A DNA stretch of 64,000 bases from an uncultured Flaviramulus sp. (GCA_947487155.1 CANKVS010000004.1:26652-90651); one strand, 5' to 3'; positions 24,033 to 34,339 are shown, counted from the first letter of the stretch. The notes: generated by a model not told the origin, from the sequence alone. A program made the numbers and translations.

Positions 24033-25661
24033 ATGATAAAACAAGTTTTAAAACAAATAACACCTTATTTATCAATTAGTTGTGTTATTTTATTGTTGTT
24101 TAGCTGCGGAACGAGTACTGACTCTAAAAAAGATTTACTAGTTTTTAGGTATAATGAATATGAAAACATAAATACTTTAGATCCTGCATTTTCAAGAACC
24201 TTGCAAGATAATTCGATAAACAATCAATTATTTAATGGTTTAGTTCAATTAGATAATAATTTAAATATTATACCATGTATTGCTAAAAATTGGACTATTT
24301 CTAAAGATGCTCGTACGTACACATTTTCTTTACGAAACGATGTTTACTTTCATAAGCATTACTTATTTGGGAAAGATTCAACAAGAATAGTGGTTGCTAA
24401 AGATTTTGAATATAGTTTAAACCGTTTGAGGGACAAAAAAATTGCTGCTCCTGGAAATTGGGTTTTAAACAAGGTGGATGATTTTATGGCAATAAATGAC
24501 ACGCTTTTTGAAATCACTTTACAACAACCTTTTCCTGCATTTATAGGCTTATTATCAACAAAATACTGCTCGGTACTTCCAAAAGAAATTGTTGAACATT
24601 ATGGTAACGATTTCCGTTCTAAGCCAATTGGAACAGGCCCTTTTAAATTTAAACGTTGGGAAGAAAACATCAAACTTGTTCTTAGAAAAAATGAAGCCTA
24701 TTTTGAAAAAGATTCTGAAGGAAATGCGTTACCATATTTAGAAGCGGTTGCACTTACTTTTTTACCCGATAAGCAAAGTGAGTTTTTACAATTTGCCCAA
24801 GGTAATATTGATTTTTTAAACAGCTTAGATGCTTCCTACAAAGATGAATTACTAACTACAGATGGTAAACTTAGAAACTCTTACACTGAATCTGTTAACA
24901 TGATTCGAGGTCCCTATTTAAATACTGAATATTTAGGGTTTTATTTAGATTCTAAAACGCCCGAAATACAATCGGAATTAATACGCAAAGCTATAAATTA
25001 TGGGTTTGACAGAAAAAAAATGATGATGTATTTACGTAATGGCATTGGTAACCCTGCTAATGGTGGTTTTATTCCTATTGGGTTACCAGGTTACAATACA
25101 TCTATCGGTTTTACATATCAACCCGAAAAAGCAAAACAGTTAGTTGAAAAATTTAAAAAAGAAAGTGGTATTGCAAACCCAGAAATTACACTCGTAACAA
25201 GTAGTAATTATCTAAGTTTTTGTGAATTTATACAGCGTGAACTTGAAAAATCAGGACTCAAAATTAATGTTGATGTTATGCCTGAAGCGTCTTTAAGATC
25301 TGCGCGTTCAAACGGAAAAGTAGATATGTTTAGAAGTTCGTGGGTAGCCGATTATCTTGATGCCGAAAACTATTTATCTATTTTTTACAGTAAGAATTTT
25401 GCGCCAAATGGCTCTAATTATTTTCATTATAAAAGCACTCAATTTGATAGTTTATACAATAAAGCGTTTACTGTAACTAATATTGAAGAACGAAAACATT
25501 TATATACAACTATGGATTCTTTAGCCATGCAAAAAGCACTTATGGTACCTTTATTTTATGATGAAATAATTCGTTTTACTAGAAAAAATGTAGAGGGTTT
25601 AGGTATTAATCCTATTAATTTATTGGATTTAAGGTACGTTAAAAAAACCAACTTAAAGTAG
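24033..25661 (+). CDS. ABC transporter substrate-binding lipoprotein, family 5 (peptide/opine type)
   Basis: The 542-residue protein has a lipobox (LLLFSCGTS) and the SBP_bac_5 fold: NTLDPAFSRTLQDNSINNQL at the start, the signature region LQDN...LAKNWTISKDARTYTFSLR, KPIGTGPFKFKRW in the middle, and INYGFDRKKMMMYL. Such proteins bind peptides or similar solutes for Dpp/Opp-type importers. No permease or ATPase genes flank it, so it is an orphan receptor that must work with a transporter encoded elsewhere or act in sensing. It is divergent from mtaB. Confidence 0.88.
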   Translation: MIKQVLKQITPYLSISCVILLLFSCGTSTDSKKDLLVFRYNEYENINTLDPAFSRTLQDNSINNQLFNGLVQLDNNLNIIPCIAKNWTISKDARTYTFSLRNDVYFHKHYLFGKDSTRIVVAKDFEYSLNRLRDKKIAAPGNWVLNKVDDFMAINDTLFEITLQQPFPAFIGLLSTKYCSVLPKEIVEHYGNDFRSKPIGTGPFKFKRWEENIKLVLRKNEAYFEKDSEGNALPYLEAVALTFLPDKQSEFLQFAQGNIDFLNSLDASYKDELLTTDGKLRNSYTESVNMIRGPYLNTEYLGFYLDSKTPEIQSELIRKAINYGFDRKKMMMYLRNGIGNPANGGFIPIGLPGYNTSIGFTYQPEKAKQLVEKFKKESGIANPEITLVTSSNYLSFCEFIQRELEKSGLKINVDVMPEASLRSARSNGKVDMFRSSWVADYLDAENYLSIFYSKNFAPNGSNYFHYKSTQFDSLYNKAFTVTNIEERKHLYTTMDSLAMQKALMVPLFYDEIIRFTRKNVEGLGINPINLLDLRYVKKTNLK

Positions 25662-25719
25662 ACTTCCCCGAAACAAACACAGATATTATTTTTATAAAGA
25701 AAAATATTAAAAATATCGA

Positions 25720-26628
25720 TTATCGTGTAAAATAATAAATATCATCATCGCCTTTTCCTTTTGCGCGTTTTGATGAAAAATATCCAGTCTCATTATTATT
25801 AGAAGTAATTAAGCTAAAATCATCTTTATTGCTATTTATGGGCTTTGGTAGTTTTATAACTTTTTCAAAAGTTCCATCTTCTTTTATTATACTTTTATAA
25901 ATATCAAATCCGCCATAACCTCCTGGTCTATTTGAAGCAAAATACAGCACATTATTAGTACTTATATATGGAAACATTTCTCTACTATAGGAATTAATTT
26001 TGCCTCCTAAATTTTTAGGTGTACTATAGGTGTTATTTTCTAAAATATCAACTTTAAAAACATCAGAACCTCCTTTAGTAGTTTCTTTTCCACCTCTAAT
26101 ATTAGCTATAAAATACATGGTTTTACCATTGGCACTTATTGTAGGGTGCGTATACGAAAATTTAGGCTTACAAAACGACAAAACTTTAAAGTTTGTCCAC
26201 CCAATACCTGCCACATATTCCCCTACTTTAATATGGAAGTTGGTTGCCTTAAACGCTCCTGTTGGCCTGTCTTTATTGTTATAATTGGTTGTTAAATAAA
26301 GTAATTTCCCATTGGGTGATATTGTAGCACTTGTAATATGTCTTATATTATACTTAGCATCTATTACTATTGGTTTGGAGTTTATAATTTCGCCATTGTC
26401 TAACTCTCCAATATATACTGTTAATTCGGGATTCCCTAAATACCTTTTAATCTTTCCTTTTTTTGTTAAAGTATATGATGAAAAAATAACTTTGTTATCT
26501 GGCAACAGCATTAAACCAAAATGTGGATGCTCGTTATTTATCTTAATATTTGTTATGGTGTATTTTGCGTTTTGTGAAAAGGCGACTATAGTAACTAAAA
26601 AAAAGAAACAGGTAACTAACTTAACCAT
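25720..26628 (-). CDS. Exported PD40/WD40-like beta-propeller protein
   Basis: The 302-residue protein has a signal peptide (VTCFFFLVTIVAFSQ) and repeated PD40 blades of the TolB type: TISANGKTMYFIANIRGG, NVLYFASNRPGGYGGFDIY and TGYFSSKRAKGKGDDDIYYF. In Bacteroidota such propellers often sit at the N-terminus of OmpA-family proteins or stand alone as periplasmic binding proteins; no OmpA domain is present here. It lies 71 bp after the GH95 gene on the same strand and may be co-transcribed with it. Function is unknown. Confidence 0.75.
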   Translation of the reverse strand: MVKLVTCFFFLVTIVAFSQNAKYTITNIKINNEHPHFGLMLLPDNKVIFSSYTLTKKGKIKRYLGNPELTVYIGELDNGEIINSKPIVIDAKYNIRHITSATISPNGKLLYLTTNYNNKDRPTGAFKATNFHIKVGEYVAGIGWTNFKVLSFCKPKFSYTHPTISANGKTMYFIANIRGGKETTKGGSDVFKVDILENNTYSTPKNLGGKINSYSREMFPYISTNNVLYFASNRPGGYGGFDIYKSIIKEDGTFEKVIKLPKPINSNKDDFSLITSNNNETGYFSSKRAKGKGDDDIYYFTR

Positions 26629-26699
26629 AGAACTTAAAGCTTGATTTTAACAAATATAGCGATTTGCGATAAAATCAATACGTACCAACAACAAGTCGT

Positions 26700-29045
26700 T
26701 TACAATTGGTATACACCATTAGAGTTTAGTTTAAACTTTTTTATTTTTTTATTTATAATCATTTCCCCTTTTCTGTACGGAATGCCTTTTATTTTTAATT
26801 GTTTAATTTTTCCGTTTTCCCATTTCATATCTACCTCAAAACCACCACGAGATTTTAATCCGCTTACTTCACCATCGCTCCATGCTTCGGGTAGTGCTGG
26901 TAATAGATCTAAATATCCAGTATGAGACTGTAATAGCATTTCTACAACACCAGATGCACCTCCCATATTTCCATCTAATTGAAACGGTGGGTGAGCACAT
27001 AATAAATTAGCGTACGTTCCGCCACCTGTAGACATTTCAACTTTTGTTGAATACACTGGCTTCATTAATTGCTGTAGCATTTTATGCGCATGATTTCCAT
27101 CTTTTAAACGTGCCCAAAAATTAAGTTTCCATGCTCTAGACCAACCTGTACCACTATCGCCTCTAGCATTAAGTGTTACCTTTGCTGCTTCTGCTAATTT
27201 AGGTGTTTTTGTTGGTGAAATTTGATTTCCAGGATGCAATGCAAATAAATGAGAAACATGGCGGTGAGTACTTTTAGGATCATCAACATCTTCTTTCCAT
27301 TCCTGTAATTGTCCCCAACTACCAATTTGAGGAAGCGCAATAGTATTTCTCGCAATGATAACCTGTTTAGAAAATTCATCATCTATACCTAATACGTTAT
27401 GTGCTTTTACACAGTTATTTAATAAATCCCAAGCTATTTGATGATCCATTGAAGCGCCACTTGAAATAACACCATGCTCTGGAGAATAAGAAGGCGATGA
27501 TACTAATTTCCCATTGTCATCTAAAACTAAATAATCTAACCAAAATAGTGCAGCTTCTTTCATTAGTGGGTATGCTGTTTCTTTTAGGAAAACCTTGTCT
27601 TGAGTAAAATCGTAATGATCCCAGAAATGTTGAGCAAACCAACCAGCGCCTCCAGGGAAATACCCCCAAGGAATACCCCAACCTGGTGACGTATACCCAA
27701 ACGCATTACACATTGTATTAACAACCCAACCTCGTGTGTTAAAATATGCTTTTGCTGCTAATTTGCCTGGTTTAACCAAACTCTCTATATAGTCTAAAAA
27801 CGGTTCATGGCATTCTGATAGGTTAGTTAATTCTGCTGGCCAATAAATCATTTCTAAATTAATATTACTATGATAATCGGCTGCCCAAGGCGGATTGGTA
27901 GAATTGTTCCATTTTCCTTGCAAATTCATAGACATACTTTTTGGTCGACTTGCCGAAATCATTAAATAACGAGCAAATTGAAAATAAAGCACTTCCATTC
28001 CTCTGTCGTCTCCTTTTTCAAAATAACTTTTTAATCTTTCATCTGTTGGGAATACACTTGAAGAATTACCAGCTATTTGCAAACTAACTCTATTAAATAA
28101 ATTAGTATAATCTGCAATATGTTCTTCTTTCAGTTCATTAAAAGATAATTGTGAAGCTACTTTTAATGTCTCCTTATTTTGTGATAAAAAATCGTTTCCA
28201 TTATAAGTTGGATACTCTAATAGATATGCTGTAGCAGATGTATGTAAAATGGTAAACTCTTCAACATCATTTACATATAAAACCCCATTTTTATAACTAA
28301 CCGAACCTTTAGGAACGTTTAATTTTAGCTTTGTTTCAAAGCCCATGCCGTTATCGGCTACTTTTCCTTGAAAACTGTAAACGCCATTTTCAAACGTTTC
28401 TTTAACTAAAGCATGTGGTGTTTTAAAACGGATTTCGTAACTTGTTTTTACTGAACTTTTAAATTGATAAACAAATACATTTTTTGGGTAATTTCCAAAA
28501 TAAACCCGATTGTATTTCTCTCCATTAACCTCATAAGATACCTTAGCTAAAGCCTTATTAATATCTAAACTACGCTTGTAATTATCTACCTTATCTGTAT
28601 GTGCTACTTTTATAAAAATGTCGCCCATAGTTTGTTGTGCACCATAGTCTCCAAACTCACCATTGTATTTTTCATTAATATCAATCGCACCTGGAAATGT
28701 TGCTTTGGTTAACTTATCGGCTTCATTAATTTTACCTTCTTCCAAAAGTGTTCTAATTTCTGATAAGTTTTTATGAACTCCTTTTTTTAATCCAAAATTA
28801 TAATTTGGATTAGAGTTTGGTCCTCCCGACCATAATGTGCCTTCTGAAAATTGAATATGTTCCTCATTAACACCACCAAAAACCATAACTCCCATATAGC
28901 CATTCCCTAACGGTAAAGCTTCTGTCATCCATTCATTTGCTGGTTGATTGTACCATAATTCTAATGGGGCACTATTCTGTGAATACACACAAGCACAAAT
29001 TGTAATTAAAAATATTGTTAATACATTCTTTTTTAAAATTTTCAT
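26700..29045 (-). CDS. GH95 family alpha-L-fucosidase
   Basis: The 781-residue protein has a signal peptide (VLTIFLITICACVYSQ) and all three GH95 domains. The N-terminal signature LWYNQPANEWMTEALPLGNG is classical. The substrate motif reads YHSNIN (His392, Asn394, Asn396), matching the H-x-N-x-N of characterised alpha-1,2-L-fucosidases; the acid is Glu523 (SYSPEHG) and the catalytic Asp is Asp691 (PPFQLDGNMG). It should release alpha-L-fucose in the periplasm or outside the cell. It stands outside the PUL, 12 kb away, with housekeeping genes on both sides. It is only a distant paralogue of the GH95 at 782-3370. Confidence 0.93.
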   Translation of the reverse strand: MKILKKNVLTIFLITICACVYSQNSAPLELWYNQPANEWMTEALPLGNGYMGVMVFGGVNEEHIQFSEGTLWSGGPNSNPNYNFGLKKGVHKNLSEIRTLLEEGKINEADKLTKATFPGAIDINEKYNGEFGDYGAQQTMGDIFIKVAHTDKVDNYKRSLDINKALAKVSYEVNGEKYNRVYFGNYPKNVFVYQFKSSVKTSYEIRFKTPHALVKETFENGVYSFQGKVADNGMGFETKLKLNVPKGSVSYKNGVLYVNDVEEFTILHTSATAYLLEYPTYNGNDFLSQNKETLKVASQLSFNELKEEHIADYTNLFNRVSLQIAGNSSSVFPTDERLKSYFEKGDDRGMEVLYFQFARYLMISASRPKSMSMNLQGKWNNSTNPPWAADYHSNINLEMIYWPAELTNLSECHEPFLDYIESLVKPGKLAAKAYFNTRGWVVNTMCNAFGYTSPGWGIPWGYFPGGAGWFAQHFWDHYDFTQDKVFLKETAYPLMKEAALFWLDYLVLDDNGKLVSSPSYSPEHGVISSGASMDHQIAWDLLNNCVKAHNVLGIDDEFSKQVIIARNTIALPQIGSWGQLQEWKEDVDDPKSTHRHVSHLFALHPGNQISPTKTPKLAEAAKVTLNARGDSGTGWSRAWKLNFWARLKDGNHAHKMLQQLMKPVYSTKVEMSTGGGTYANLLCAHPPFQLDGNMGGASGVVEMLLQSHTGYLDLLPALPEAWSDGEVSGLKSRGGFEVDMKWENGKIKQLKIKGIPYRKGEMIINKKIKKFKLNSNGVYQL

Positions 29046-29192
29046 CTTTACAGTCTTTTTTTGCTGAATAATTTATAAATAATAGAGCTACCTAGAAATA
29101 GACTCTAAAATTAAAAAGATTATTATAAAATATTAACTACTTTATTAACTTCTTATGATAGAATTATAGCATAGAAAATTTATTAGGACTCT

Positions 29193-30368
29193 TTATTCTC
29201 TTCTGTACTTTTTAGTTTCTTTAAAGACATGTTCTAAAATTTTTGCCTCTTGCTCTGTAAATTCTAATCCTCGTCTTGAAAACACAACCTTCGCAACCTC
29301 AAAAGCTTTTTTGGGTAAAAATGTTTTAAACCCACTACTTCCGCCCCAACTAAAGCTAGGGATAAAGTTTCTAGGGAATCCGCTACCAAAAATATTAGCA
29401 CTTACGCCAACTACAGTACCCGTATTAAACATTGTGTTAATACCACATTTACTATGATCGCCCATCATAAGCCCACAAAATTGAAGCCCCGTTCTTGCAA
29501 ATCCTTCTGTTTGATAATCCCACATACGCACTTCGGCATAGTTATTTTTTAGGTTAGAATTATTAGTGTCTGCACCTAAATTACACCACTCACCTATTAC
29601 TGAATTGCCCAAATAGCCCTCGTGCCCCTTGTTTGAATTTTGAAAAATCACTGAATTTTTTACTTCACCTCCAACAGTACTATACGGGCCAATAGTAGTT
29701 GGTCCATAAATTTTAGTTCCAAGTTTTAGTTTGGATTCTTTACACAAAGCCAAAGGTCCCCGAATAATTGAACCTTCCATAATTTCGGCGTTCTTCCCTA
29801 TGTAAATAGGGCCTGTACTAGCGTTAAGTGTTGTAAACTCCAAAGTTGCTCCATCTTCAATAAAAACATTTTCTGGAACTATTACGTTATTACTTGCTGG
29901 AATGGGTTGCGATTTCCTGTTTTTAGTAATTAGATTAAAATCTGCTTGAAGCGCTTCCCCATTTTTAGAAAATATGTCCCAAGTATGTTCAATTTTAATA
30001 CAATCCTCATTATACTCTAATGTATCGTAAGTGTCAAAATCTATATCTTCTTGGGTGTCTTTAGTGTAAAAAGCAACAATATCTTCATCATTAAAAACAG
30101 CCTGATTTTCCTTTAAGCCTTTAATTAGGTCTACTAAAGAATCATTAGGAAGATACGATGCATTAATCATTATATTTTCTGGCATTTCAACCATCGGGTA
30201 TTTATCGGCTAAATAATCCTCGGTAACAGTAGTTGTTGTTGAACCTAAAAATGCTTCCCATTTTTCTCTAATGGTTAATATGCCAATTCTAATATCGGCA
30301 ACTGGTCTTGTATATGTAAATGGCAATAAATTGTTTCGAGAAGAGCCATCAAAAAGAATATAATTCAT
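29193..30368 (-). CDS. GlmU-like sugar nucleotidyltransferase (alternative bacterial GlmU family)
   Basis: The 391-residue protein opens MNYILFDGSSRNNLLPFTYT followed by RPVADIRIGILTIREKW, the signature of the Bacteroidota-type GlmU-like family. The C-terminal half is a left-handed beta-helix of hexapeptide repeats (IYIGKNAEIMEGSIIRGP, SKLKLGTKIYGPTTIGPYST). By family it is thought to supply UDP-GlcNAc for peptidoglycan and lipid A, taking the place of classical GlmU. The N-terminal part lacks the usual GxGxRM nucleotidyltransferase loop, so activity is inferred only. It lies between rpmE2 and the second GH95 on the same strand; a terminator separates it from rpmE2. Confidence 0.82.
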   Translation of the reverse strand: MNYILFDGSSRNNLLPFTYTRPVADIRIGILTIREKWEAFLGSTTTTVTEDYLADKYPMVEMPENIMINASYLPNDSLVDLIKGLKENQAVFNDEDIVAFYTKDTQEDIDFDTYDTLEYNEDCIKIEHTWDIFSKNGEALQADFNLITKNRKSQPIPASNNVIVPENVFIEDGATLEFTTLNASTGPIYIGKNAEIMEGSIIRGPLALCKESKLKLGTKIYGPTTIGPYSTVGGEVKNSVIFQNSNKGHEGYLGNSVIGEWCNLGADTNNSNLKNNYAEVRMWDYQTEGFARTGLQFCGLMMGDHSKCGINTMFNTGTVVGVSANIFGSGFPRNFIPSFSWGGSSGFKTFLPKKAFEVAKVVFSRRGLEFTEQEAKILEHVFKETKKYRRE

Positions 30369-30484
30369 ATAAATATCTACTTAAAAGCTGTAAATATAAA
30401 CATTCAAATACCCATTTATACAAAGAACTATCAACAAAAACCCTTGTGAAATGTTGTGTTCGAGAACACTTAAAAAATTATCAC

Positions 30485-30520
30485 AAAAAAAGCCTTTCAA
30501 AAAAATAAAAGGCTTTAAAT
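30485..30520 (-). terminator. Terminator of rpmE2
   Basis: On the minus strand AAAGCCTTT pairs with AAAGGCTTT around an 10-nt loop, ending in a T-run, 18 bp after the rpmE2 stop. Confidence 0.8.
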
Positions 30521-30537
30521 ATAATGTTGTAGCTAAA

Positions 30538-30789
30538 TTATTTCTTAAACTTAGCGTACTTAGTTTTAAATTTATCAATACGTCCAGCAGTATCTACTAA
30601 TTTAGATTTACCAGTATAATATGGATGTGATGTTCTTGAAATCTCCATTTTAACAAGTGGATACTCAACACCATCAACTTCTAAAGTTTCGTTAGTAGTT
30701 GCAGTAGACTTAGTTAAAAACACATCGTCGTTAGACATATCTTTAAATGCTACTAATCTATAATTTTCTGGGTGTATACCTTTTCTCAT
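30538..30789 (-). CDS. rpmE2: 50S ribosomal protein L31 type B
   Basis: The 83-residue protein reads [20 protein letters not shown] and ends with [15 protein letters not shown], typical of the longer L31B form. It lacks the zinc-binding cysteines of type A L31 and is usual in Bacteroidota. It is part of the 50S central protuberance and bridge to the 30S subunit. It has its own promoter (TAAATTTG on the minus strand at 30827-30834) and terminator, so it is monocistronic. Confidence 0.97.
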   Translation of the reverse strand: MRKGIHPENYRLVAFKDMSNDDVFLTKSTATTNETLEVDGVEYPLVKMEISRTSHPYYTGKSKLVDTAGRIDKFKTKYAKFKK

Positions 30790-30826
30790 CGCTAAACGCT
30801 TTTTATTCTTTACAATTTTGGAGCTG

Positions 30827-30834
30827 CAAATTTA
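30827..30834 (-). promoter_or_regulatory. rpmE2 promoter -7 element TAAATTTG
   Basis: An exact TAnnTTTG match 38 bp before the rpmE2 start. Confidence 0.6.
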
Positions 30835-30948
30835 AGTATTTTTTATAAATGCACAATATTTTTTAATAAATTTTATTTCGCAGCTTTGTGTAACGTTTTA
30901 TTATATTTGAATACTAACCAAACAACTAATACATTAAACAAAAATATT

Positions 30949-31482
30949 ATGGAAAAAACTATTAAATCAATTGCTACAAATTATGGTTTATATCTGGGTG
31001 CAACCTTAGCTTTAATAACGGTTATTGTATATGCCGTTGATTTAAAACTGTTTGTAGATACTCTTTTTGGCATTTCTATTTACATTATCGTAATTGTTTT
31101 TGGTATTATTGCCGTAATTAAATCAAAGCAACTTTTTAATGGATACCTGTCGTTTAAAGAAACCTTTACCTCATATTTTTTAACCGTTTTAATCGGGCTT
31201 GTTATCAGCTCTTTGGTTTCTTTTCTTTTGTTCAATTTTATTGATGTTGAAGCGGCAAATGTTTTAAAAGAACAATCTATTGAAAAGATAATAAAAATAC
31301 TTGAGGGTTTTAATACGCCAAATGAAATTATAGCTGAAACTGTCGATAAAATAGAGGGAGAAAACCTATTTTCTATCGGTAATGTTCTTCAAAGTTTAAT
31401 AATAAATTACTTATTACCCATTACCGTAATTGGTTTGATTGTTGCAGCTTTTATGAAAAAAACTAACCCAGACACAGAATAA
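30949..31482 (+). CDS. DUF4199 family membrane protein
   Basis: The product has 177 residues from the ATG at 30949 (MEKTIKSIATNYGLYLG); an in-frame ATG at 30886 would add 21 unrelated residues. Four hydrophobic segments are present, roughly at 12-30, 35-55, 70-95 and 150-170, with a helical loop between the third and fourth. The layout matches DUF4199 proteins, which in flavobacteria commonly precede the glycosyltransferase encoded next (40 bp gap). Function is unknown; the pairing suggests a role in polyprenyl-linked sugar handling or simply a conserved operon. Confidence 0.75.
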   Translation: MEKTIKSIATNYGLYLGATLALITVIVYAVDLKLFVDTLFGISIYIIVIVFGIIAVIKSKQLFNGYLSFKETFTSYFLTVLIGLVISSLVSFLLFNFIDVEAANVLKEQSIEKIIKILEGFNTPNEIIAETVDKIEGENLFSIGNVLQSLIINYLLPITVIGLIVAAFMKKTNPDTE

Positions 31483-31521
31483 ATTCATTATTTTTGAAGT
31501 ATCAAATTTTGAAAATTATAC

Positions 31522-32472
31522 ATGAATATATCTGTAGTTATACCACTACTTAACGAACAAGATGCTTTAACAGAATTACATGATTGGATTGCAAAAGTTA
31601 TGCAAAACAATCATTTTTCTTATGAAATCATTTTTATAGATGATGGCAGTACGGATGATTCTTGGCAAGTTATCTCGCATTTATCATCACAACATAATCA
31701 AGTTAAAGGTATTCGGTTTTTAAAAAACTTTGGTAAATCGCAAGCTTTACATGCTGGTTTTGAAAAAGCACAAGGCGAAGTTGTTATAACTATGGATGCC
31801 GATTTACAGGATAATCCCGATGAAATTCCAGAACTTTATAACATGATTGTTAATGACGATTTCGATTTAGTTTCTGGCTGGAAAAAGAAACGCTACGATT
31901 CGGTTATCTCTAAAAATCTGCCTTCAAAATTATTTAATTGGGCCGCTAGAAGAACCTCTGGTGTTAAATTACACGACTTTAATTGCGGGCTTAAAGCATA
32001 CAAAATCGATGTTGTAAAAAACATTGATGTTAATGGCGAAATGCATCGCTATATTCCTGTGCTATCTAAAAATGCAGGGTTTACTAAAATAGGTGAAAAA
32101 ATTGTACAGCATCAAGCTAGAAAATACGGCGAAACTAAATTTGGCATGAACCGTTTTATACATGGCTTTTTAGACTTAATAACCATTTGGTTTTTGTCGC
32201 ACTTTGGCAAACGCCCCATGCATTTATTTGGTGCTTTAGGAGTTATTATGTTTGCTTTAGGTTTTGGTTTTTCGCTTTATCTTGGTATAGATAAACTATT
32301 TTTAAACCCTTTAGGCAGACTTATTACGCAACGCCCTCAATTTTACATCGCGCTGGCAACCATGATTATTGGTACGCAATTTTTTATTGCTGGGTTTTTG
32401 GGTGAAATTATTTTACGCACCAAACAAGATAAAAAACGTTACTCTATTAAAAGCGAATTGAATTTTAATTAG
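31522..32472 (+). CDS. Family 2 glycosyltransferase, polyprenyl-phosphate type with two C-terminal TM helices
   Basis: The 316-residue enzyme has a GT-A domain: SVVIPLLNEQDALTELHDWI, IFIDDGSTDDSW, and the DxD-type metal motif in VITMDADLQDNPDEIPEL. Two membrane helices follow (about 230-255 and 275-297). This is the DPM1/GtrB/ArnC-like arrangement, in which a sugar is moved from a nucleotide donor to undecaprenyl phosphate on the inner face of the cytoplasmic membrane. The sugar cannot be told from sequence. It lies between the DUF4199 gene and a phosphohexomutase, which could supply the donor. Confidence 0.88.
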   Translation: MNISVVIPLLNEQDALTELHDWIAKVMQNNHFSYEIIFIDDGSTDDSWQVISHLSSQHNQVKGIRFLKNFGKSQALHAGFEKAQGEVVITMDADLQDNPDEIPELYNMIVNDDFDLVSGWKKKRYDSVISKNLPSKLFNWAARRTSGVKLHDFNCGLKAYKIDVVKNIDVNGEMHRYIPVLSKNAGFTKIGEKIVQHQARKYGETKFGMNRFIHGFLDLITIWFLSHFGKRPMHLFGALGVIMFALGFGFSLYLGIDKLFLNPLGRLITQRPQFYIALATMIIGTQFFIAGFLGEIILRTKQDKKRYSIKSELNFN

Positions 32473-32550
32473 TATTTATTACTTAAACGTTTTAGTTACA
32501 ATATTGCATTAACAACCTATAAAAAGGGCATAACAAACTAATGAAATGTT

Positions 32551-32558
32551 TATTTTTG
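32551..32558 (+). promoter_or_regulatory. Promoter -7 element TATTTTTG before the phosphohexomutase
   Basis: An exact TAnnTTTG match 19 bp before the start codon, giving a very short leader. Confidence 0.5.
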
Positions 32559-32576
32559 CAACATATTTAATGACAT

Positions 32577-34307
32577 ATGATTTACATAAAACCTGAAATT
32601 TTAGACAGAATAAACACTTGGTTAACCCCAACTTTTGATAAAGACACACAAGCCATTATAAAAGATAGTATAGCTAACAACCCTGAAGATATTCAGGAAA
32701 GTTTTTATAAAGACTTAGAGTTTGGTACTGGAGGAATGCGTGGTATTATGGGAGTTGGCACCAACAGAATAAACAAATACACTTTAGGTAAAAACACGCA
32801 AGGTCTAAGCAATTATTTATATAAAATTTTTCCAAACGAAACACCTAAAGTTGCTATTGCTTACGATTGTAGACATAATAGCAAAAGTTTAGCAAAAGTA
32901 GTAGCCAATGTGTTTTCGGCAAATAATATTGAAGTGTATTTATTTGAAGATTTGCGTACAACACCAGAACTATCTTTTGCATTAAAGCATTTAGGATGCC
33001 ATTGTGGTATTGTTTTAACCGCATCACATAATCCGCCAGAATACAATGGCTACAAAGTGTACTGGCAAGATGGTGGGCAATTAGTACCACCACACGACGA
33101 TGCTGTGATACAAACCATTAATGATTTGGATTATGCCGATATAAAATTTAAACCAGACAATAACCGCATTCATTATATAGGAAAAGATGTTGATGATGTA
33201 TTTATTGATGCCTCTGTAGCTAATGGAAGCTTTAATACACCCGAAACCGCTAAAGATAATTTAACCATTGTTTTTACATCCTTACACGGTACTTCCATTA
33301 CTGCTATTCCAGAAACTTTAAAACGTGCTGGTTATAAAAATGTACATATTGTTAAAGAGCAAGAAGCGCCAAACGGAGATTTCCCAACTGTAGCTTCCCC
33401 AAACCCAGAAGAACCTGCTGCTTTAAAAATGGCTTTAGATTTAGCTGAAAAAGTTAATGCAGATATAGTTATTGGTACCGATCCTGATAGTGATAGATTA
33501 GGTATTGCTGTTAGAAACGGAGACAACAAAATGCAACTGCTTAACGGAAATCAAACCATGGTGATGATGAACGATTTTTTACTTAAACAATGGAAAGCAA
33601 AAAATAAAATACAAGGAAAAGAATTTATAGCCTCTACTATTGTATCAACGCCAATGCTAAATAAATTGGCTAATGCTTATAATGTTGAAAGTAAAATTGT
33701 ACTCACTGGATTTAAATGGATTGCTAAACTAATTCACGATTTCCCAGAACTTAATTTTATTGGTGGCGGCGAAGAAAGTTTTGGTTATATGGTTGGCGAT
33801 TTTGTTCGAGATAAAGATGCTGTTACCTCAACCCTTTTAGCTTGCGAAATTGCTGCTCAGGCAAAAGCGAATAACAGTTCTTTTTTCTACAACCTTATTC
33901 AACTGTATTTAGAACATGGTTTTTACAAGGAACGCTTAATTTCTTTAACAAAAAAAGGTATAGAAGGTGCTCAAGAAATTACGCAAATGATGATTGATGC
34001 ACGAGAAAATCCACTTACCGAAATTAATGGACAAAAAGTAGTTAAAATTGAAGACTATCAACTATCCACTTCAAAAAACATGATTTCTGGTGATGTAAGC
34101 ACTATTAATATTCCAAAATCTAATGTATTAATTTATTATACCGAAGATGGTAGTCAAGTAGCATTAAGACCTAGTGGTACCGAGCCTAAAATAAAATTCT
34201 ATGTAAGTGTTAATACACAATTAAAATCGGTTGAAGATTTTAAAACAATAGAAGCTCAACTTGACACCAAAGCAGAAACCATTTTAAAAGACATGAACCT
34301 TATTTAA
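32577..34307 (+). CDS. Phosphohexomutase (phosphoglucomutase/phosphomannomutase, PgcA-like)
   Basis: The 576-residue cytoplasmic enzyme interconverts hexose 1- and 6-phosphates. The phosphoserine loop is [16 protein letters not shown], the metal loop is [10 protein letters not shown], the sugar loop is [13 protein letters not shown], and the phosphate-binding C-terminal loop is [14 protein letters not shown]. Length and the N-terminal [17 protein letters not shown] block match alpha-phosphoglucomutases of the PgcA/PGM2 branch. It has its own promoter. The stop codon lies inside a perfect 19-bp tandem duplication (34302-34339), so the 3' end of the gene was recently duplicated without altering the protein. 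Confidence 0.93.
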   Translation: MIYIKPEILDRINTWLTPTFDKDTQAIIKDSIANNPEDIQESFYKDLEFGTGGMRGIMGVGTNRINKYTLGKNTQGLSNYLYKIFPNETPKVAIAYDCRHNSKSLAKVVANVFSANNIEVYLFEDLRTTPELSFALKHLGCHCGIVLTASHNPPEYNGYKVYWQDGGQLVPPHDDAVIQTINDLDYADIKFKPDNNRIHYIGKDVDDVFIDASVANGSFNTPETAKDNLTIVFTSLHGTSITAIPETLKRAGYKNVHIVKEQEAPNGDFPTVASPNPEEPAALKMALDLAEKVNADIVIGTDPDSDRLGIAVRNGDNKMQLLNGNQTMVMMNDFLLKQWKAKNKIQGKEFIASTIVSTPMLNKLANAYNVESKIVLTGFKWIAKLIHDFPELNFIGGGEESFGYMVGDFVRDKDAVTSTLLACEIAAQAKANNSSFFYNLIQLYLEHGFYKERLISLTKKGIEGAQEITQMMIDARENPLTEINGQKVVKIEDYQLSTSKNMISGDVSTINIPKSNVLIYYTEDGSQVALRPSGTEPKIKFYVSVNTQLKSVEDFKTIEAQLDTKAETILKDMNLI

Positions 34308-34339
34308 TGAAACATTCCACATTTAATGAAACATTCCAC
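34302..34339. repeat. Perfect 19-bp tandem duplication spanning the phosphohexomutase stop codon
   Basis: ATTTAATGAAACATTCCAC occurs twice head to tail with no mismatch. The first copy contains the TAA stop of the preceding gene. Confidence 0.95.
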
